This document shows positions 17,274 through 27,599 of a stretch of 51,605 nt of DNA, piece after piece. Source of the stretch: Flavobacterium sp. (GTDB lineage: Bacteria > Bacteroidota > Bacteroidia > Flavobacteriales > Flavobacteriaceae). The notes under the pieces were generated by a model that had not been told where the DNA came from, made no database searches, and saw only the letters and a list, made by a program, of their open reading frames with translations. The stretch covers positions 1 through 51,605 of the forward strand of contig JADKDN010000014.1 of the NCBI GenBank assembly GCA_016718345.1. The letters run 5' to 3'. The position numbers and the translations under genes were made by a program. Each line of letters starts with the position of its first letter. Position 1 is the first letter of the stretch.

Positions 17274-20200
17274 TTATTTACATTTAGATAGAATCTTTTT
17301 TACTTCTGTTTTACAGCTACCGCAACCCAATCCAGCACCTGAAGTTTTGCATAATTCGGTAAAATTAGTTACTCCACTTTTTATGGTTTCCTCAATATTA
17401 CCTTGACCAACTTGACTACAAGAGCAAACAAGTTTCCCTAAAACGGGCTTTGCATTTGAACTTCCTCTTAGTAAAGTATTTCTTTTATCAGACAGTTCAA
17501 TTTTGCTTTCAATCATAGTTTTGAATTCTGCAAATTCATTTTTGTCTCCCATCAGAATGGCACCAACAAGTAAATCATTCTTAACCACGCATTTTTTGTA
17601 GTATCGTTTTCCTAAATCAGAAAAAACAATTTCTTCGTAAGAGCTATCATTTTCAGGAATTTCGATTTCTCCAATACTACACAAATTAATGTCTTCTAAT
17701 TTTAGAATATTCATTAAAACGGAACCTCTATAAAAACTGCTGATATCTCCTGCCAAAAAATTAGCGAGAATATCAGCTTGCTCTTCAGCGGCTGAGGTAA
17801 TTCCGAATAATTGGTTGTTGAATTCTGCGATTTCACCAATAGCAAAAACATTCGGATTTGAGGATTGCAGGTATTGATTCACTTTTACACCTCGTCCACA
17901 AAGTATTCCAGCTTCTTTCGCCAATTCTATATTTGGAACAGTTCCAATGGTGTAAACGATAGCATTTGCAGTGATAATTCGACCACTTTTTAAGGCAATT
18001 TCAATTTCATTCGGATTGTCAGTTTCAAAAACCGTACTAACTTCATTATCAAAGTAAATTTGGATATCACGGAGTTGTACTTCTTCGGCCAACAATTTAC
18101 TCGAGATTCGATCCAACTGGCGTTCCATTAATCGAGATGCTCTTTGAATAATGGTGATTTTTACTTTTTTATGTTTTAAGGCTGCAGCCAATTCCAATCC
18201 TAATAATCCACCACCAACAATGACCACATGTTGGTCTTCGGCAGCTAATTTAGTATTGTCTAGGTAATTTTTTAAACGGTCAGCATCTTCTTTTTTTCTG
18301 ATGGTAAATCGTCCGGGTAAATGCAATTGTGCGTTTTCAGGTATAAATGGCCTGCTTCCGGTAGCCATAATTAAGGAATCAAAAGTATGTTTGACGCCTT
18401 TACTATCCGTAATAATTTTATCCTTAGTATCTACGTTATCTATTGCAACACCCGATTTCATGGTGATGTTAAGCTTAGTTAAGGCATCTTCTTTAATCTT
18501 TAATAACTCTTGCCATGATAATTTTGCTGTAACATATTCTGGTAATAACACCCGATTGTAAAATGGGTTTTCTTCATTTGAAAAAACAATAATTTCGTCA
18601 GTAGTATTGATTTCTCGATAGTTTTGAATAAAACGAAAGGCAGCTGCGCCAGCTCCAACTACAGCTATTTTTTCAAATGGTTTTACATATTTGGTAACTG
18701 AAACAGTGGTGTATTTGAAATCAGGTTCTTTTGAAATAGGGTCAATTAGTGTATTGGTTAAATTATTGGTTCTGTTTAAGTCGTTTTCTAATTGTTTTCC
18801 CCAATGCATGGGTAGAAATAAAACACCTTCTCTAATTGAATCCGATACTTTTGCTTTTACTCTTACGTTTCCGTTTTTACTAGTTACTACAACAATATCT
18901 CCGTTAGCTATGGAAGCTTTATAGGCATCAATAGGATTTATTTCGAGTACTGGACTAGGAATGTGGGTCATCAATCGAGATACTTTACCCGTTTTAGTCA
19001 TGGTGTGCCATTGATCTCTAATTCTTCCTGTAGTAAGTACATATGGATATTTAGCATTGGGTAGTTCAGAGGTATTTTCTATAGTTGTAGGAATATTAAA
19101 TAGGGCTTTTTGCGTAGGCGTATAAAACTTTTTATCAGTAAACAAACGTGGTGTGCCTGAATGTCCATAATCTGGAACTGGCCATTGAAAAGTACCTTCG
19201 TTTTTTAGACGATTGTAATTTAAAAAAGAGATGTCAATATTGGTGTTTTTGGTTAAAAGACAATATTCTTTATAAACATCTTCAACAGTATTGAAATTAA
19301 ATCCTGTAAAATTCATTTTTTTGCAAAACGAATCAAAATTTCAACATCTGAAAGTGCTTATCCCGGAGGAGTAATTACTTTTGGTAAATAAGAAATTCGC
19401 CTTTCTGAATTGGTCATAGTACCTTCTTTCTCTAACCAACCTGCCGCAGGCAATAATAAATCAGCAAATTTTGCAGTATCGGCATTATGCGAGATGTCTT
19501 GAACTACAACAAATTTGGCATTTTGTAATGCTTTCTCCACTCTTCTTGAATCGGGTAAGCTGACCATTGGATTGGTACAAATAACCCAAATGGCTTTCAT
19601 TTTTCCTGATTCTAAGGCATCAAACATTTCGGTAGCCGTTAATCCCGGTTTTTCATTAATTTCACCTACTCCCCAAAAGTCAGCCACTTCCTTGCGATGT
19701 GTAGGATTGTTTAATTCTTTATGTACAGCTAGTAAATTGGCCATTCCACCCACTTCACGACCTCCCATGGCGTTGGGCTGACCTGTTAATGAAAAAGGAC
19801 CAGAGCCTGGTTTCCCGATTTGACCCGTTAATAAGGAAATGTTTAGTAACGCTGTGTTTTTATCAACACCAATAGCACTTTGATTTAATCCCATTGCCCA
19901 AAGAGAGAGGAAACCTTTTGCTTTGCCAATAATGTCAGCTGCTAATTTGATGTCGTTGACAGGAACTCCGCAAAGTTTTGATGCTTTTTCATAAGAACTA
20001 GAAAGAACTAGGTCTTTATAGAGTTTATAGTTTTCAGTATGGTTTTTTATAAAATCAGAGTCAACATATCCTTTTTCTATAATACGTTTTGCAAGTGCAT
20101 GATATAAAATGATATCTGTTCCTGGAATAATCTGTAAATGTAAATCAGCAAAAGCTGCTGAATCTGTTTTTCGAGGGTCTATTACGATTATCTTTACTTT

Positions 20201-20783
20201 AGGGTTTTTCTCTTTGTGTTGCTCAATTCTCCTAAATAAAATAGGATGACACCAAGCTGGATTAGCACCTGTTATCAAAAAAGTATCAGCTAATTCAATA
20301 TCATCATAACAAATAGGAACTGCATCTTCACCAAAAGTCTTTTTATATCCTGCTACTGCAGAACTCATACATAAACGCGAGTTGGTATCTATATTGTTGG
20401 TTTTTAAAAAACCTTTTACTAGTTTATTGACCAAATAATATTCCTCAGTTAAACATTGACCTGAAACATAAAAGCCAACACTATCAGTCCGTATTTTTGA
20501 TAATTGAAGAAAATACTGCTGCAGCTCTATCTAAGGCAGAATCCCAACTGACTCTTTCCATAGGATGTGATTTACTCCAACGCATTTCAGGATACAGGAT
20601 TCGGTCAGAAGTGTCATTTGCTACATAATGAAGATTCATTCCTTTAGAGCAAAGCATACCTCTATTTACAGGATGGTCTTTGTCGCCAGTAACCGTTACA
20701 CCATTTTTCGCGTCATTAGTTACAATAATTCCACAGCCTACTCCACAATAGGAACACGTAGTTTTGATTTCTGAATTCTGCAT
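17274..20783 (-). CDS. nasA: Assimilatory nitrate reductase fused to an FAD/[2Fe-2S] reductase module, frameshifted
   Basis: One gene of about 1170 codons split into three open stretches. N-terminus: [4Fe-4S] motif C10-x2-C13-x3-C17-x27-C45 (CSYCGVGC ... GMLCSKG) of molybdopterin nitrate reductases, then FLITGANPAWCHPILFRR and GPFSLTGQPNAMGGREVGG in the Mo-bisMGD domain, and a C-terminal molybdopterin-binding beta-barrel (VLTTGRIRDQWHTMTKTG). This passes straight into an FAD/NAD(P) oxidoreductase (VAVVGAGAAAF-like start; VVIVGGGLLGLELAAAL) and ends in a BFD-like [2Fe-2S] domain (LVCSCSQ ... GCGSCK). The fusion supplies its own NAD(P)H-to-Mo electron path. Breaks: a frameshift near 20490 (TDSVGFYVSGQCL restores the link), and near 19320-19360 a TAA plus a homopolymer shift. 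Divergent from the FNR-type gene across an operator. Confidence 0.9.
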
Positions 20784-20854
20784 TATATTCTTTGTGTTAA
20801 TAGCGAACTTAGTTAGTGCTAATTCAATTAAATTGATCTTTCAAAGTGTAAAAA

Positions 20855-20907
20855 TAAGTATTTTTACGTATAAATACGTATTTATTCAAATAAATTTTAT
20901 ACGTTTG
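20855..20907. promoter_or_regulatory. Divergent nasA / fnr-like control region with perfect regulon palindrome
   Basis: TACGTATAAATACGTA (20865-20880) is a perfect 16-bp palindrome. A degenerate second copy (TAAGTATTTTTACGTA) overlaps it at 20855-20870. On the plus strand TACGTTTG (20900-20907) is a -7 element for the regulator gene; a start near 20914 puts the palindrome centre about 41 bp upstream, the class II activator position of CRP/FNR proteins. On the other side it serves nasA. Confidence 0.65.
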
Positions 20908-20998
20908 ATGAAGAATAATAAAAATCATGAATTTAAAAGAATGGTAAATGGTATTATTTCAGTCTTTTAGAAGTGATTTTGATTAAAATAGCGTGACA

Positions 20999-21703
20999 AT
21001 GAAAGAATCTCAAGCCGTTTGCCATACGTGTATAAATGAAAATTGTTTTATAAAAAAACACATTCATTTAGAGTCCATGAAAAGTTATATTAATAAAAAG
21101 AGAAGTTTTACATGCAAGAGAGGTCAGCAGTTTATTATTGAAGGCGCTCCAATGCAAGGACTTTATTTTATAAACAAAGGAAAAGCTAAGACCGTTAAAA
21201 CAGGTATCAATGGCAGAGAACAGATTGTTCGTTTTACTAAAGATGGTGATACTGTTGGATTTAGAGGTTTTGGAACTAGTAAGCGCTATTTAATTGGTGC
21301 CTATGCACTAGAGGAGACTATTCTGTGCAATTTTAGTAATGAAGATATGCTAGATATATTGTATAATGTACCTGAATTTACTTTTGATTTAATGCTGTTT
21401 TATGCAGAAGAGCTTAACAAGAGTGAAAATAATATCCGAAAAATTGCTCAAATGAACGTAAGAGAACGGGTTATTGACACCTTATTATACATTCATCGAA
21501 AATTTGGTCAGAAGAAAGGATATATAGAAATAGATTTATCTAGACAAGAATTAGCTGATTTTGCTGGAACAACAGATGAACAGGTGATTCGTGTAATTTC
21601 TAGTCTAAAAAAAGAATCACTTATTAGAACGGTAGGTAAGAAAATTGAGTTACTAGATATTGAAAAATTAAAATCAGAAATTAAAGAGCATAAATACTAT
21701 TAA
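20999..21703 (+). CDS. CRP/FNR-family regulator with FNR-like cysteine cluster
   Basis: 234 residues from ATG 20999 (a GTG two codons earlier is also open). N-terminal cysteines C8, C11 and C16 (CHTCINENC) and C110 (EETILCNFSNED) occupy the places of the four Fe-S ligands of FNR (C20, C23, C29, C122); C39 is extra. A cyclic-nucleotide-binding-like barrel is followed by a winged helix at about 176-215 (LSRQELADFAGTTDEQVIRVISSL). In the recognition helix the Glu and Arg of FNR are kept (E194, R198), but FNR Ser212 is replaced by Ile, so a changed DNA site is expected. Likely senses oxygen, NO or redox state and controls the nitrate island through the TACGTATAAATACGTA sites; both points are inference. 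Intact. Confidence 0.85.
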   Translation: MKESQAVCHTCINENCFIKKHIHLESMKSYINKKRSFTCKRGQQFIIEGAPMQGLYFINKGKAKTVKTGINGREQIVRFTKDGDTVGFRGFGTSKRYLIGAYALEETILCNFSNEDMLDILYNVPEFTFDLMLFYAEELNKSENNIRKIAQMNVRERVIDTLLYIHRKFGQKKGYIEIDLSRQELADFAGTTDEQVIRVISSLKKESLIRTVGKKIELLDIEKLKSEIKEHKYY

Positions 21704-21729
21704 GGTTTTTAATTGGTATGGAATGTAGG

Positions 21730-21760
21730 GCTGACTTTGTTTATCAAGTCAGCTTTTTTT
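21730..21760 (+). terminator. Intrinsic terminator after the FNR-type gene
   Basis: GCTGACTT (21730-21737) pairs perfectly with AAGTCAGC (21746-21753), followed by seven T. The remaining bases up to the next promoter at 21938 show no gene. Confidence 0.88.
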
Positions 21761-21937
21761 ATGTGGAAATAATAAATCTAAGTAGTTTTACTTTTTTTCT
21801 GCTTGGTGCAGAATGCGTCAAGCCTAGTATTTATTGATTTTTAAAACTTTCCTGATAAAAAGCAGTTTTTTAATTGACTTTTGCTATTTTTTTAAGTGTA
21901 TAAAAAAGTTGTTTTGAGATGTGATCACTGTTATTTA

Positions 21938-21963
21938 TACGTATAAATACTTAAGTATATTTG
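21938..21963 (+). promoter_or_regulatory. Regulon palindrome and -7 element before the porin/nrt operon
   Basis: TACGTATAAATACTTA (21938-21953), one mismatch from the perfect palindrome, is followed two bases later by TATATTTG (21956-21963), a TAnnTTTG -7 element. The porin start is at 21992. Confidence 0.65.
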
Positions 21964-21991
21964 TGTCATACTAATTTTAATACAAATCATT

Positions 21992-23388
21992 ATGTTGAAT
22001 GTTATCACAAAATCGGACAAAATTGAAGCATTAAAAGCCAAGGGAAGAGCTGGGATGTTTTTTTCAAACACGTTATTAATAGGACTTACATTTTTAATAT
22101 TTGGCTTAAACATCGCCCAAGCTCAACTTACTGCAACTGGTCAAATTAGAGAAAGAACTGAGGCAAGAGGAGGTAGGGAACTTTATTAAAAGACAATCAA
22201 AAAGGGGCTTTGCACAATACACAAAGAGCTCGTTTGAATATTGGCTTCACTGGCTACAGATTCAAAATATATACTTCTTTGCAAGATGTAAGGGTATGGG
22301 GACAAGATGCTTCAACAAATAATAGAACCACAGCCGAAAATAACAATGGAGTTATGTTTCATGAAGCTTGGGCGGAGATTATGCTTATTGATACGTTGAG
22401 TAAAATCAAAACTTATGCTTTAAAAATAGGACGTCAAGAAATTTCTTATGATGACCAAAAGGTATTAGGAAGTTTAGATTGGTTACAACAAGGACGAAGA
22501 CATGATGCTATTGTTTTAAAATATGCCAATAAGGGTTGGGTTTTTGATTTTGGAGTAGCGTTTAATCAAAACAAAGAACTAAAATCAGGAACGATTTATC
22601 AAGGGATTCCTAATGGCTTTATGCTGCTGGAACAAATGGAATAGGTCATAATTATAAGTCATTTCAATATGCTTATATAGGTAAAAAGTTCTTCTTTGGT
22701 GACCTATCATTTCTATTCTTTAAAGATGATTTTACAAAGTTCACAGGACCTGTTGCTACACCAACATATTTGGAAGGAGTTAATTCAAGGAACACCACAG
22801 GTATTTACTACAATGTAAATCCAACAAGAAAATTAAACCTTAACGGAAGCTTTTACCACCAAGGAGGTCATGACAAATTTGGTAAATCTATCGATGCCAA
22901 TTTGGCTTCAATTACAGCAACCTATCAAATGGGAAGAAAATTATATTTAGGAACAGGTGTCGATTATTTATCAGGAACAGACGAAACTAAGGAAGTAACT
23001 AATAATAATCAATTTGATCCACTGTATGGAACACCACACAAATTTTGGGGATATATGGATTATTTCTATGTAGCAAGTCCATTTGGCGAACAGGGACTAC
23101 TCAATTATTTCTTTAAAACCAAATATGTAGCCTAAGACAACTTGACCCTCAATTTAGATATCCATGGTTTTGAATCGGCAGCAGAATTAAATAACAACTT
23201 AGATTCCTATTTAGGTACCGAAGTAGATTTTAAATTGAATTATAAATTTACTAAGCTCATCAACGTTGAGGGAGGCTACTCTGTTATGGCTGCAAAAAAT
23301 ACTATGGCATCTGCGGCTGTTAAAAATGTAACCAATCCAAGATTTAACAGCACAATGGGCATATGTATTGCCTAAATATCAAACCTAA
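21992..23388 (+). CDS. Alginate-export-type outer membrane porin, probable nitrate porin, frameshifted
   Basis: An N-terminal signal segment (FFSNTLLIGLTFLIFGLNIAQAQ) precedes QLTATGQIRERTEARGG and a beta-strand-rich body (QRARLNIGFTGYRFKIYTSLQDVRVWGQ, LKIGRQEISYDDQKVLGSLDW) typical of the alginate export / OprD-like 18-strand barrel family in Bacteroidota. Four open stretches in changing frames (breaks near 22190, 22640 and 22760, a stop near 23135, and a last shift near 23355) combine into about 460 residues ending WAYVLPKYQT at 23388. First gene of the operon with nrtABC. By context it would carry nitrate across the outer membrane; the family name reflects homology, not substrate. Confidence 0.75.
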
Positions 23389-23449
23389 TTTTTTGAATAC
23401 AAAAAAAAGTAATTTATAAACTCAATTTTAAAATAAATAAAATTTAACA

Positions 23450-24661
23450 ATGAAGAAATATATCATTAAATATAAAAGACTATTTTACTAATCTTAGTAT
23501 TTTGATCCTGTTTTTACCAACGTAAAGCTCAAAGATCCTGTAAAATTGGGATTTATACCTCTAACCGATTGCTCACCTCTGGTTATGGCTAAAGAATTAG
23601 GATTGTTTAAAAAATATGGAGTTAATGTCGAATTATCCAAAGAAGCTTCTTGGGCTAATGTTCGGGACAAAATTCTTACCGGTGAATTGGACGGAGCCCA
23701 TTGTCTATATTCCATGCCGTTTTCAGTATATACTGGAGTGGGAGGCAAGGCAGGTTCGGAGATGAAAATCGCTATGATGTTAAACGTTAACGGGCAGGCG
23801 ATAACACTTTCTAATGATTTTTGTGGAAAGGTTGGTTTTAAACAAATGAACAAAGTAACACCTATCGTTGCAGCTAAATTAAAAGCGGAGAGAGAAGTTA
23901 CTTTTGCAATGACTTTTCCGGGCGGAACGCATGATTTATGGTTGCGAAATTGGATGTCTATTGCTGGCTTAAATCAAAGAGCTATGAAAATTATTACCAT
24001 TCCACCACCTCAAATGGTAGCCAATATGAAAGTAGGAAACATGGACGGCTATTGTGTTGGAGAGCCATGGGGAGGCGTTGCTGTAAAACAAGGAATAGGT
24101 TTTACTCAGGTAGCCTCGCAGGATATTTGGAAAGACCATCCAGAAAAAGCGTTGGTGGTTAACAAAGAATTTAGTGCAAAGCACAAAGCTGATTTGGTAA
24201 AAGTGATGAAGGCTGTAATAGAGGCTTGTAAATGGTTAGATGTTCCTGCCAATAGAAAAAAAGCCGCTGCAATTATTGGGAAAGCACCTTATGTTAACGC
24301 TCCTGCTGATGTTATAGAATCCAGATTAATGGGAGACTACAATTTAGGGTGTAATCAAGGGGTTGAAGTGTATGACAATGACTATATGTTATTTCACAAA
24401 GGCGGAATGGTAAATTACCCTCGCAAATCACATGCTATTTGGGCAATGGCGCAGTTTGTTCGTTTTGGATATTTGAAAGAAGCTCCAGAGTATAAAGCAA
24501 TAGCGGATAAATTAATTCTACAAGATTTATACGAGGAAGTCGCAGCAAGCATGAAAATAAAAATTCCTACCGACGATATGAAACCCTTTTCACTTACAAT
24601 GGATAAAACAGTTTTTGACCCTTCAAATCCAGAAGCTTATTTAAAAGTAGTTAGAAAATAA
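23450..24661 (+). CDS. nrtA: Nitrate ABC transporter substrate-binding protein (NrtA-like), signal region frameshifted
   Basis: From VKLGFIPLTDCSPLVMAKELGLFKKYGVNVEL onward it matches NrtA/CmpA nitrate/bicarbonate-binding proteins, with TFPGGTHDLWLRNWM and MDGYCVGEPWG in the binding cleft. The open frame begins at 23546, but an ATG at 23450 starts a Lys-rich N-terminus. Across two stops and a frame change, ILLILVF...SC looks like a lipoprotein signal with its cysteine, so the mature protein is probably membrane-anchored. Length about 400. Followed by permease and ATPase genes. Nitrate rather than taurine or bicarbonate is inferred from the neighbours. Confidence 0.85.
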
Positions 24662-24747
24662 ATCATAAATCAAATATTTTATTTTTTATATAAAGTATTG
24701 ATTTATAACAAACTAAATATTTAAAATTAAACTAAAATTACAATACA

Positions 24748-25610
24748 ATGTCTGATAAAAATACCTTATTAATTGATGGAGAAACACAAGGAATTGATTT
24801 TTCTATCCAGAAAAATTCTGAACAAGGATTTGAGAATTTTAAATTACTATTAGATGCCACAGTAACAAAACTAAAATCTGTTTTCTTTGCATCGATAGGA
24901 CTTTTGGTTTTTGGAGGATTATGGAGTTTGTTGAGTGTCTATACTAAAAATGAGCTTCCAACACCAACAGCAACCTTAAAGGTTTTATTCGAAATGATAG
25001 CCGACCCTTTTTATGATTACGACCTAACGATAAGGGAATCGGATTACAATTATTCAGTTCGATAAAAACGGTAGGATCTTTAATAGCAATTCCGATTGGG
25101 ATTTTAATGGGAGCCAGCACTATTTGCAAACAGATTTTCTACCCGATTGTACAACTTTTAAAACCCGTTTCTCCTTTGGCTTGGTTTCCAATTGGTTTGG
25201 TGGTGTTCAAAGATACGGGTATGGCGACGGTGTTTATAGTCTTTATTACCTCGTTATGGTCTACGCTTATAAATACTTCTTTTGGGGTAGCCTCCATTCC
25301 GCAAGACCATAAAAATGTGGCTAAAGCCTTTGGATTTTCGAAAACACGTTATCTTACCAAGATACTGATTCCATATAGCTTACCGCATATTATAACAGGT
25401 TTACGTTTAAGTATCAGCGTAGCTTGGTTGGTCATAGTAGCAGGCGAAATGTTATCAGGCGGAGCAGGAATTGGATTTTTTGTTTGGGATAGTTGGAATG
25501 CTTTGAGCCTAGAAAAAGTAATTTCAGCCATCATCATCATCGGAATTGTAGGATTGCTTTTTGACAAATTATTTACCTTCATCGAAAACAAAGTCGCTTA
25601 TAAAGCCTAA
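24748..25610 (+). CDS. nrtB: Nitrate ABC transporter permease (NrtB-like), one frameshift
   Basis: The N-terminal half has a first membrane segment (VFFASIGLLVFGGLWSLLSVY) followed by LPTPTATLKVL, the usual start of NrtB/SsuC permeases. A frameshift near 25020-25060 joins it to SSIKTVGSLIAIPIGILMG and the rest. The coupling motif AKAFGFSKTRYLTKILIPYSLPHIITGLRLSISVAW binds the ATPase. Together about 285 residues with six membrane segments. Inner membrane. Confidence 0.88.
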
Positions 25611-25650
25611 TAAAAACAACCCCGATTTAATTTAAAAATAAAATAAAACT

Positions 25651-26457
25651 ATGAGTTATTTAGAAATAAAAAATTTGGAAATTTCGTTTCCAACACCAAA
25701 AGGGAAATATACTGCTGTAAGAGATATTAATCTTTCCATCAAAAAAGGAGAAATAATTTCTATCATTGGGCATTCAGGCTGCGGAAAATCTACAATTATG
25801 AATGCTATTGGCGGTATGCTCACACCAGCAGGTGGTTCAGTTGAATTAGATGGTAAAAGCATTAAAGGTCCTGGTCCTGATAGAGGAATTGTTTTTCAAA
25901 ATTATTCTTTATTGCCTTGGTTATCTGTTTATGAAAACATTTACCAAGCGGTTGATTCGGTTATGGACTGCTCTAAAAAAGAAAAACACGAAATCGTGGA
26001 GAATAACCTTAAAATGGTGAATTTATTCGAGCACAAGGACAAATTACCGGGACAACTTTCAGGAGGAATGAAACAACGTGTAGCCATAGCCAGAGCTTTT
26101 GCAATTAATCCAGGGGTTCTTTTACTTGACGAACCATTTGGAGCTTTAGATGCTTTGACCAAAGGTGCTATGCAACTAGAAGTTTTGAAATTATGGAACC
26201 TAAACAATCGAGATAAGACTATCATTATGATTACCCATGATATCGAAGAAGCCTTGTTTTTATCGGATAGAATTGTGGTGCTAAATAACGGCCCTTCGGC
26301 TACGATTCGAGAGATTGAAGAAGTGCATTTGCCTCGACCAAGAAACAAAATTGAGATTGTGAAAATGCCCGAATATATAGAATTAAGAGATCGATTGTTA
26401 CACCTATTGACAGACAAATTCTCAATTGAAGATATGGGAATGAAGTATAAAAGTTAG
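25651..26457 (+). CDS. Nitrate ABC transporter ATPase (NrtC/D-like)
   Basis: 268 residues, intact. Walker A GHSGCGKST, Q-loop QNYSLLPWLSVYEN, signature LSGGMKQRVAIARAF, Walker B LLLDEPFGALD and the switch His in MITHDIEEAL. The short form without the NrtA-like C-terminal domain of cyanobacterial NrtC. It starts 40 bp after the permease and ends before a strong terminator, closing the porin-nrtABC operon. Confidence 0.92.
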   Translation: MSYLEIKNLEISFPTPKGKYTAVRDINLSIKKGEIISIIGHSGCGKSTIMNAIGGMLTPAGGSVELDGKSIKGPGPDRGIVFQNYSLLPWLSVYENIYQAVDSVMDCSKKEKHEIVENNLKMVNLFEHKDKLPGQLSGGMKQRVAIARAFAINPGVLLLDEPFGALDALTKGAMQLEVLKLWNLNNRDKTIIMITHDIEEALFLSDRIVVLNNGPSATIREIEEVHLPRPRNKIEIVKMPEYIELRDRLLHLLTDKFSIEDMGMKYKS

Positions 26458-26480
26458 TTTATTTTTTTTGTTTAGTTTTT

Positions 26481-26515
26481 AAATCCCTAGATTGAAATAG
26501 GTTCTAGGGATTTTT
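26481..26515 (+). terminator. Terminator after the nrt operon
   Basis: AAATCCCTAGA (26481-26491) pairs perfectly with TCTAGGGATTT (26503-26513), followed by TT; also T-rich on the other strand, so it may serve the Fic gene as well. Confidence 0.85.
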
Positions 26516-26571
26516 ATTAAGTATAGTTCTTTGTTACCAGCTGGCATTTTAAGTAAAAAATTCAGGAATTA

Positions 26572-27125
26572 TTATTCTTCGTCATCTTTTTCATAACCTT
26601 CGTAGTAATATGATTGCTCGATTCCTTTAAAAATAATTTCCCTATTGTCCATTTCGTTAGTTAGGTTTTGACTTAATAAAGTCCTTAATTCTAAATCATT
26701 AATAGGACTTCTTTCCATTGCCTGCAAGTAAAGAGTTTTATCAACAAATTGCCAATTAACAACTTTTTAAGCTGATTTTTTAAAATCATGTCCAACCAAA
26801 TTCGCATAGCTCTGCCATTGCCTTCCATAAAAGGATGAGCAATATTCATTTCAACATATTTTGCGATGATTTCTTCAAAACTGCTTTCAGGCATTTGTTC
26901 AATCTTCACTAAAATTTCATTGAGATATAATGCGTTTGCAAATCTAAAGCCGCCTTTTGAAATGTTAAGTTTTCTTATTTTTCCAGCAAAATCATATAAA
27001 CCATCAAATAAATAAAGGTGAATTTTCCTAAGGCCTTTGGTTGTTCCGATTTCTATTTTGTCAATATCATTTGATTCAAACAAACGATAGGCATTTTTTA
27101 AACTATCTTTATCAATATTTTTCAT
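26572..27125 (-). CDS. Class III Fic protein with C-terminal inhibitory helix, frameshifted
   Basis: The Fic active site is H97-P-F-M-E-G-N-G-R-A-M-R, complete for AMP transfer from ATP to a target hydroxyl. The first frame ends at 26691, but a shift near 26765 restores VNWQFVDKTLYLQAMERSPIND and a C-terminus GIEQSYYYEGYEKDDEE with stop at 26572. SYYYEG fits the inhibitory motif S/T-x-x-x-E-G/N; its C-terminal place defines class III, single-domain Fic enzymes that silence themselves by blocking ATP gamma-phosphate. About 184 residues, as in that class. No separate antitoxin gene is seen, as expected. The target is unknown. Confidence 0.85.
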
Positions 27126-27209
27126 ATAAGCAATATCAGTTTATTTATGGTCAAAAATACTTCAAATGATTATTATTTAATTTAAATGATTTTTTTTTTC
27201 GGATTACTT

Positions 27210-27236
27210 GGATTACAAATCCTCGCTGTCGGGGTT
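27210..27236. repeat. Dispersed 27-bp repeat, copy 2
   Basis: Matches 2333-2359 at 24 of 27 positions (ATTACAAATCCTCGCT core, CGGGGTT end). It lies between the Fic start and the methyltransferase remnant. Confidence 0.5.
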
Positions 27237-27286
27237 CAGAAACATTTTTTAGTACCACGCGAAAGGATTTGCTTGAGATTGAAGTA

Positions 27287-27577
27287 TTACAATTTTAAAT
27301 CTTGGCTATATTCATTATTAGGTTCTTCAGCTAAAAATAATGTCAATTCTTGTTTGGTATTAAAGCCACTTATTTTTTGTTTATAGGTTTCGGCTATAAC
27401 AGGATTTTCTATCTCTAATTTTCTTTTTTTACTAATTTCTAAAAATTCCTTTTCCATATCAACTCCTAAGTATCGTCTGTTGGCAAGATTAGCAGCGATG
27501 CCAGTAGTGGAACCACCCGAAAAAGGGTCTAATATCCATGCATTAGGTTTGGTAGAAGCAAGTATAATACATGTAAC
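27287..27577 (-). pseudogene. C-terminal remnant of a beta-class DNA (N4/N6) methyltransferase
   Basis: Minus-strand codons without a start read IILASTKPNAWILDPFSGGS, then TTGIAANLANRRYLGVDMEK and a Lys/Glu-rich tail to a stop at 27287. DPFSGGSTTG is the S-adenosylmethionine motif I (usual form DPFxGSGTT), and RRYLGVD is motif II, in the circular order where motif I is near the C-terminus. The catalytic D/NPPY part is missing and the upstream sequence is unrelated, so this is a truncated relic. Target specificity cannot be told. Confidence 0.75.
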
Positions 27578-27599
27578 ACTGATAACGGTTGCCTTTTTA

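Noticed and set aside
21921..21928. GTGATCAC palindrome upstream of the porin operon, CRP-like
   Set aside because: Only 8 bp and found once; the TACGTATAAATACTTA site next to the -7 element is a far better candidate.
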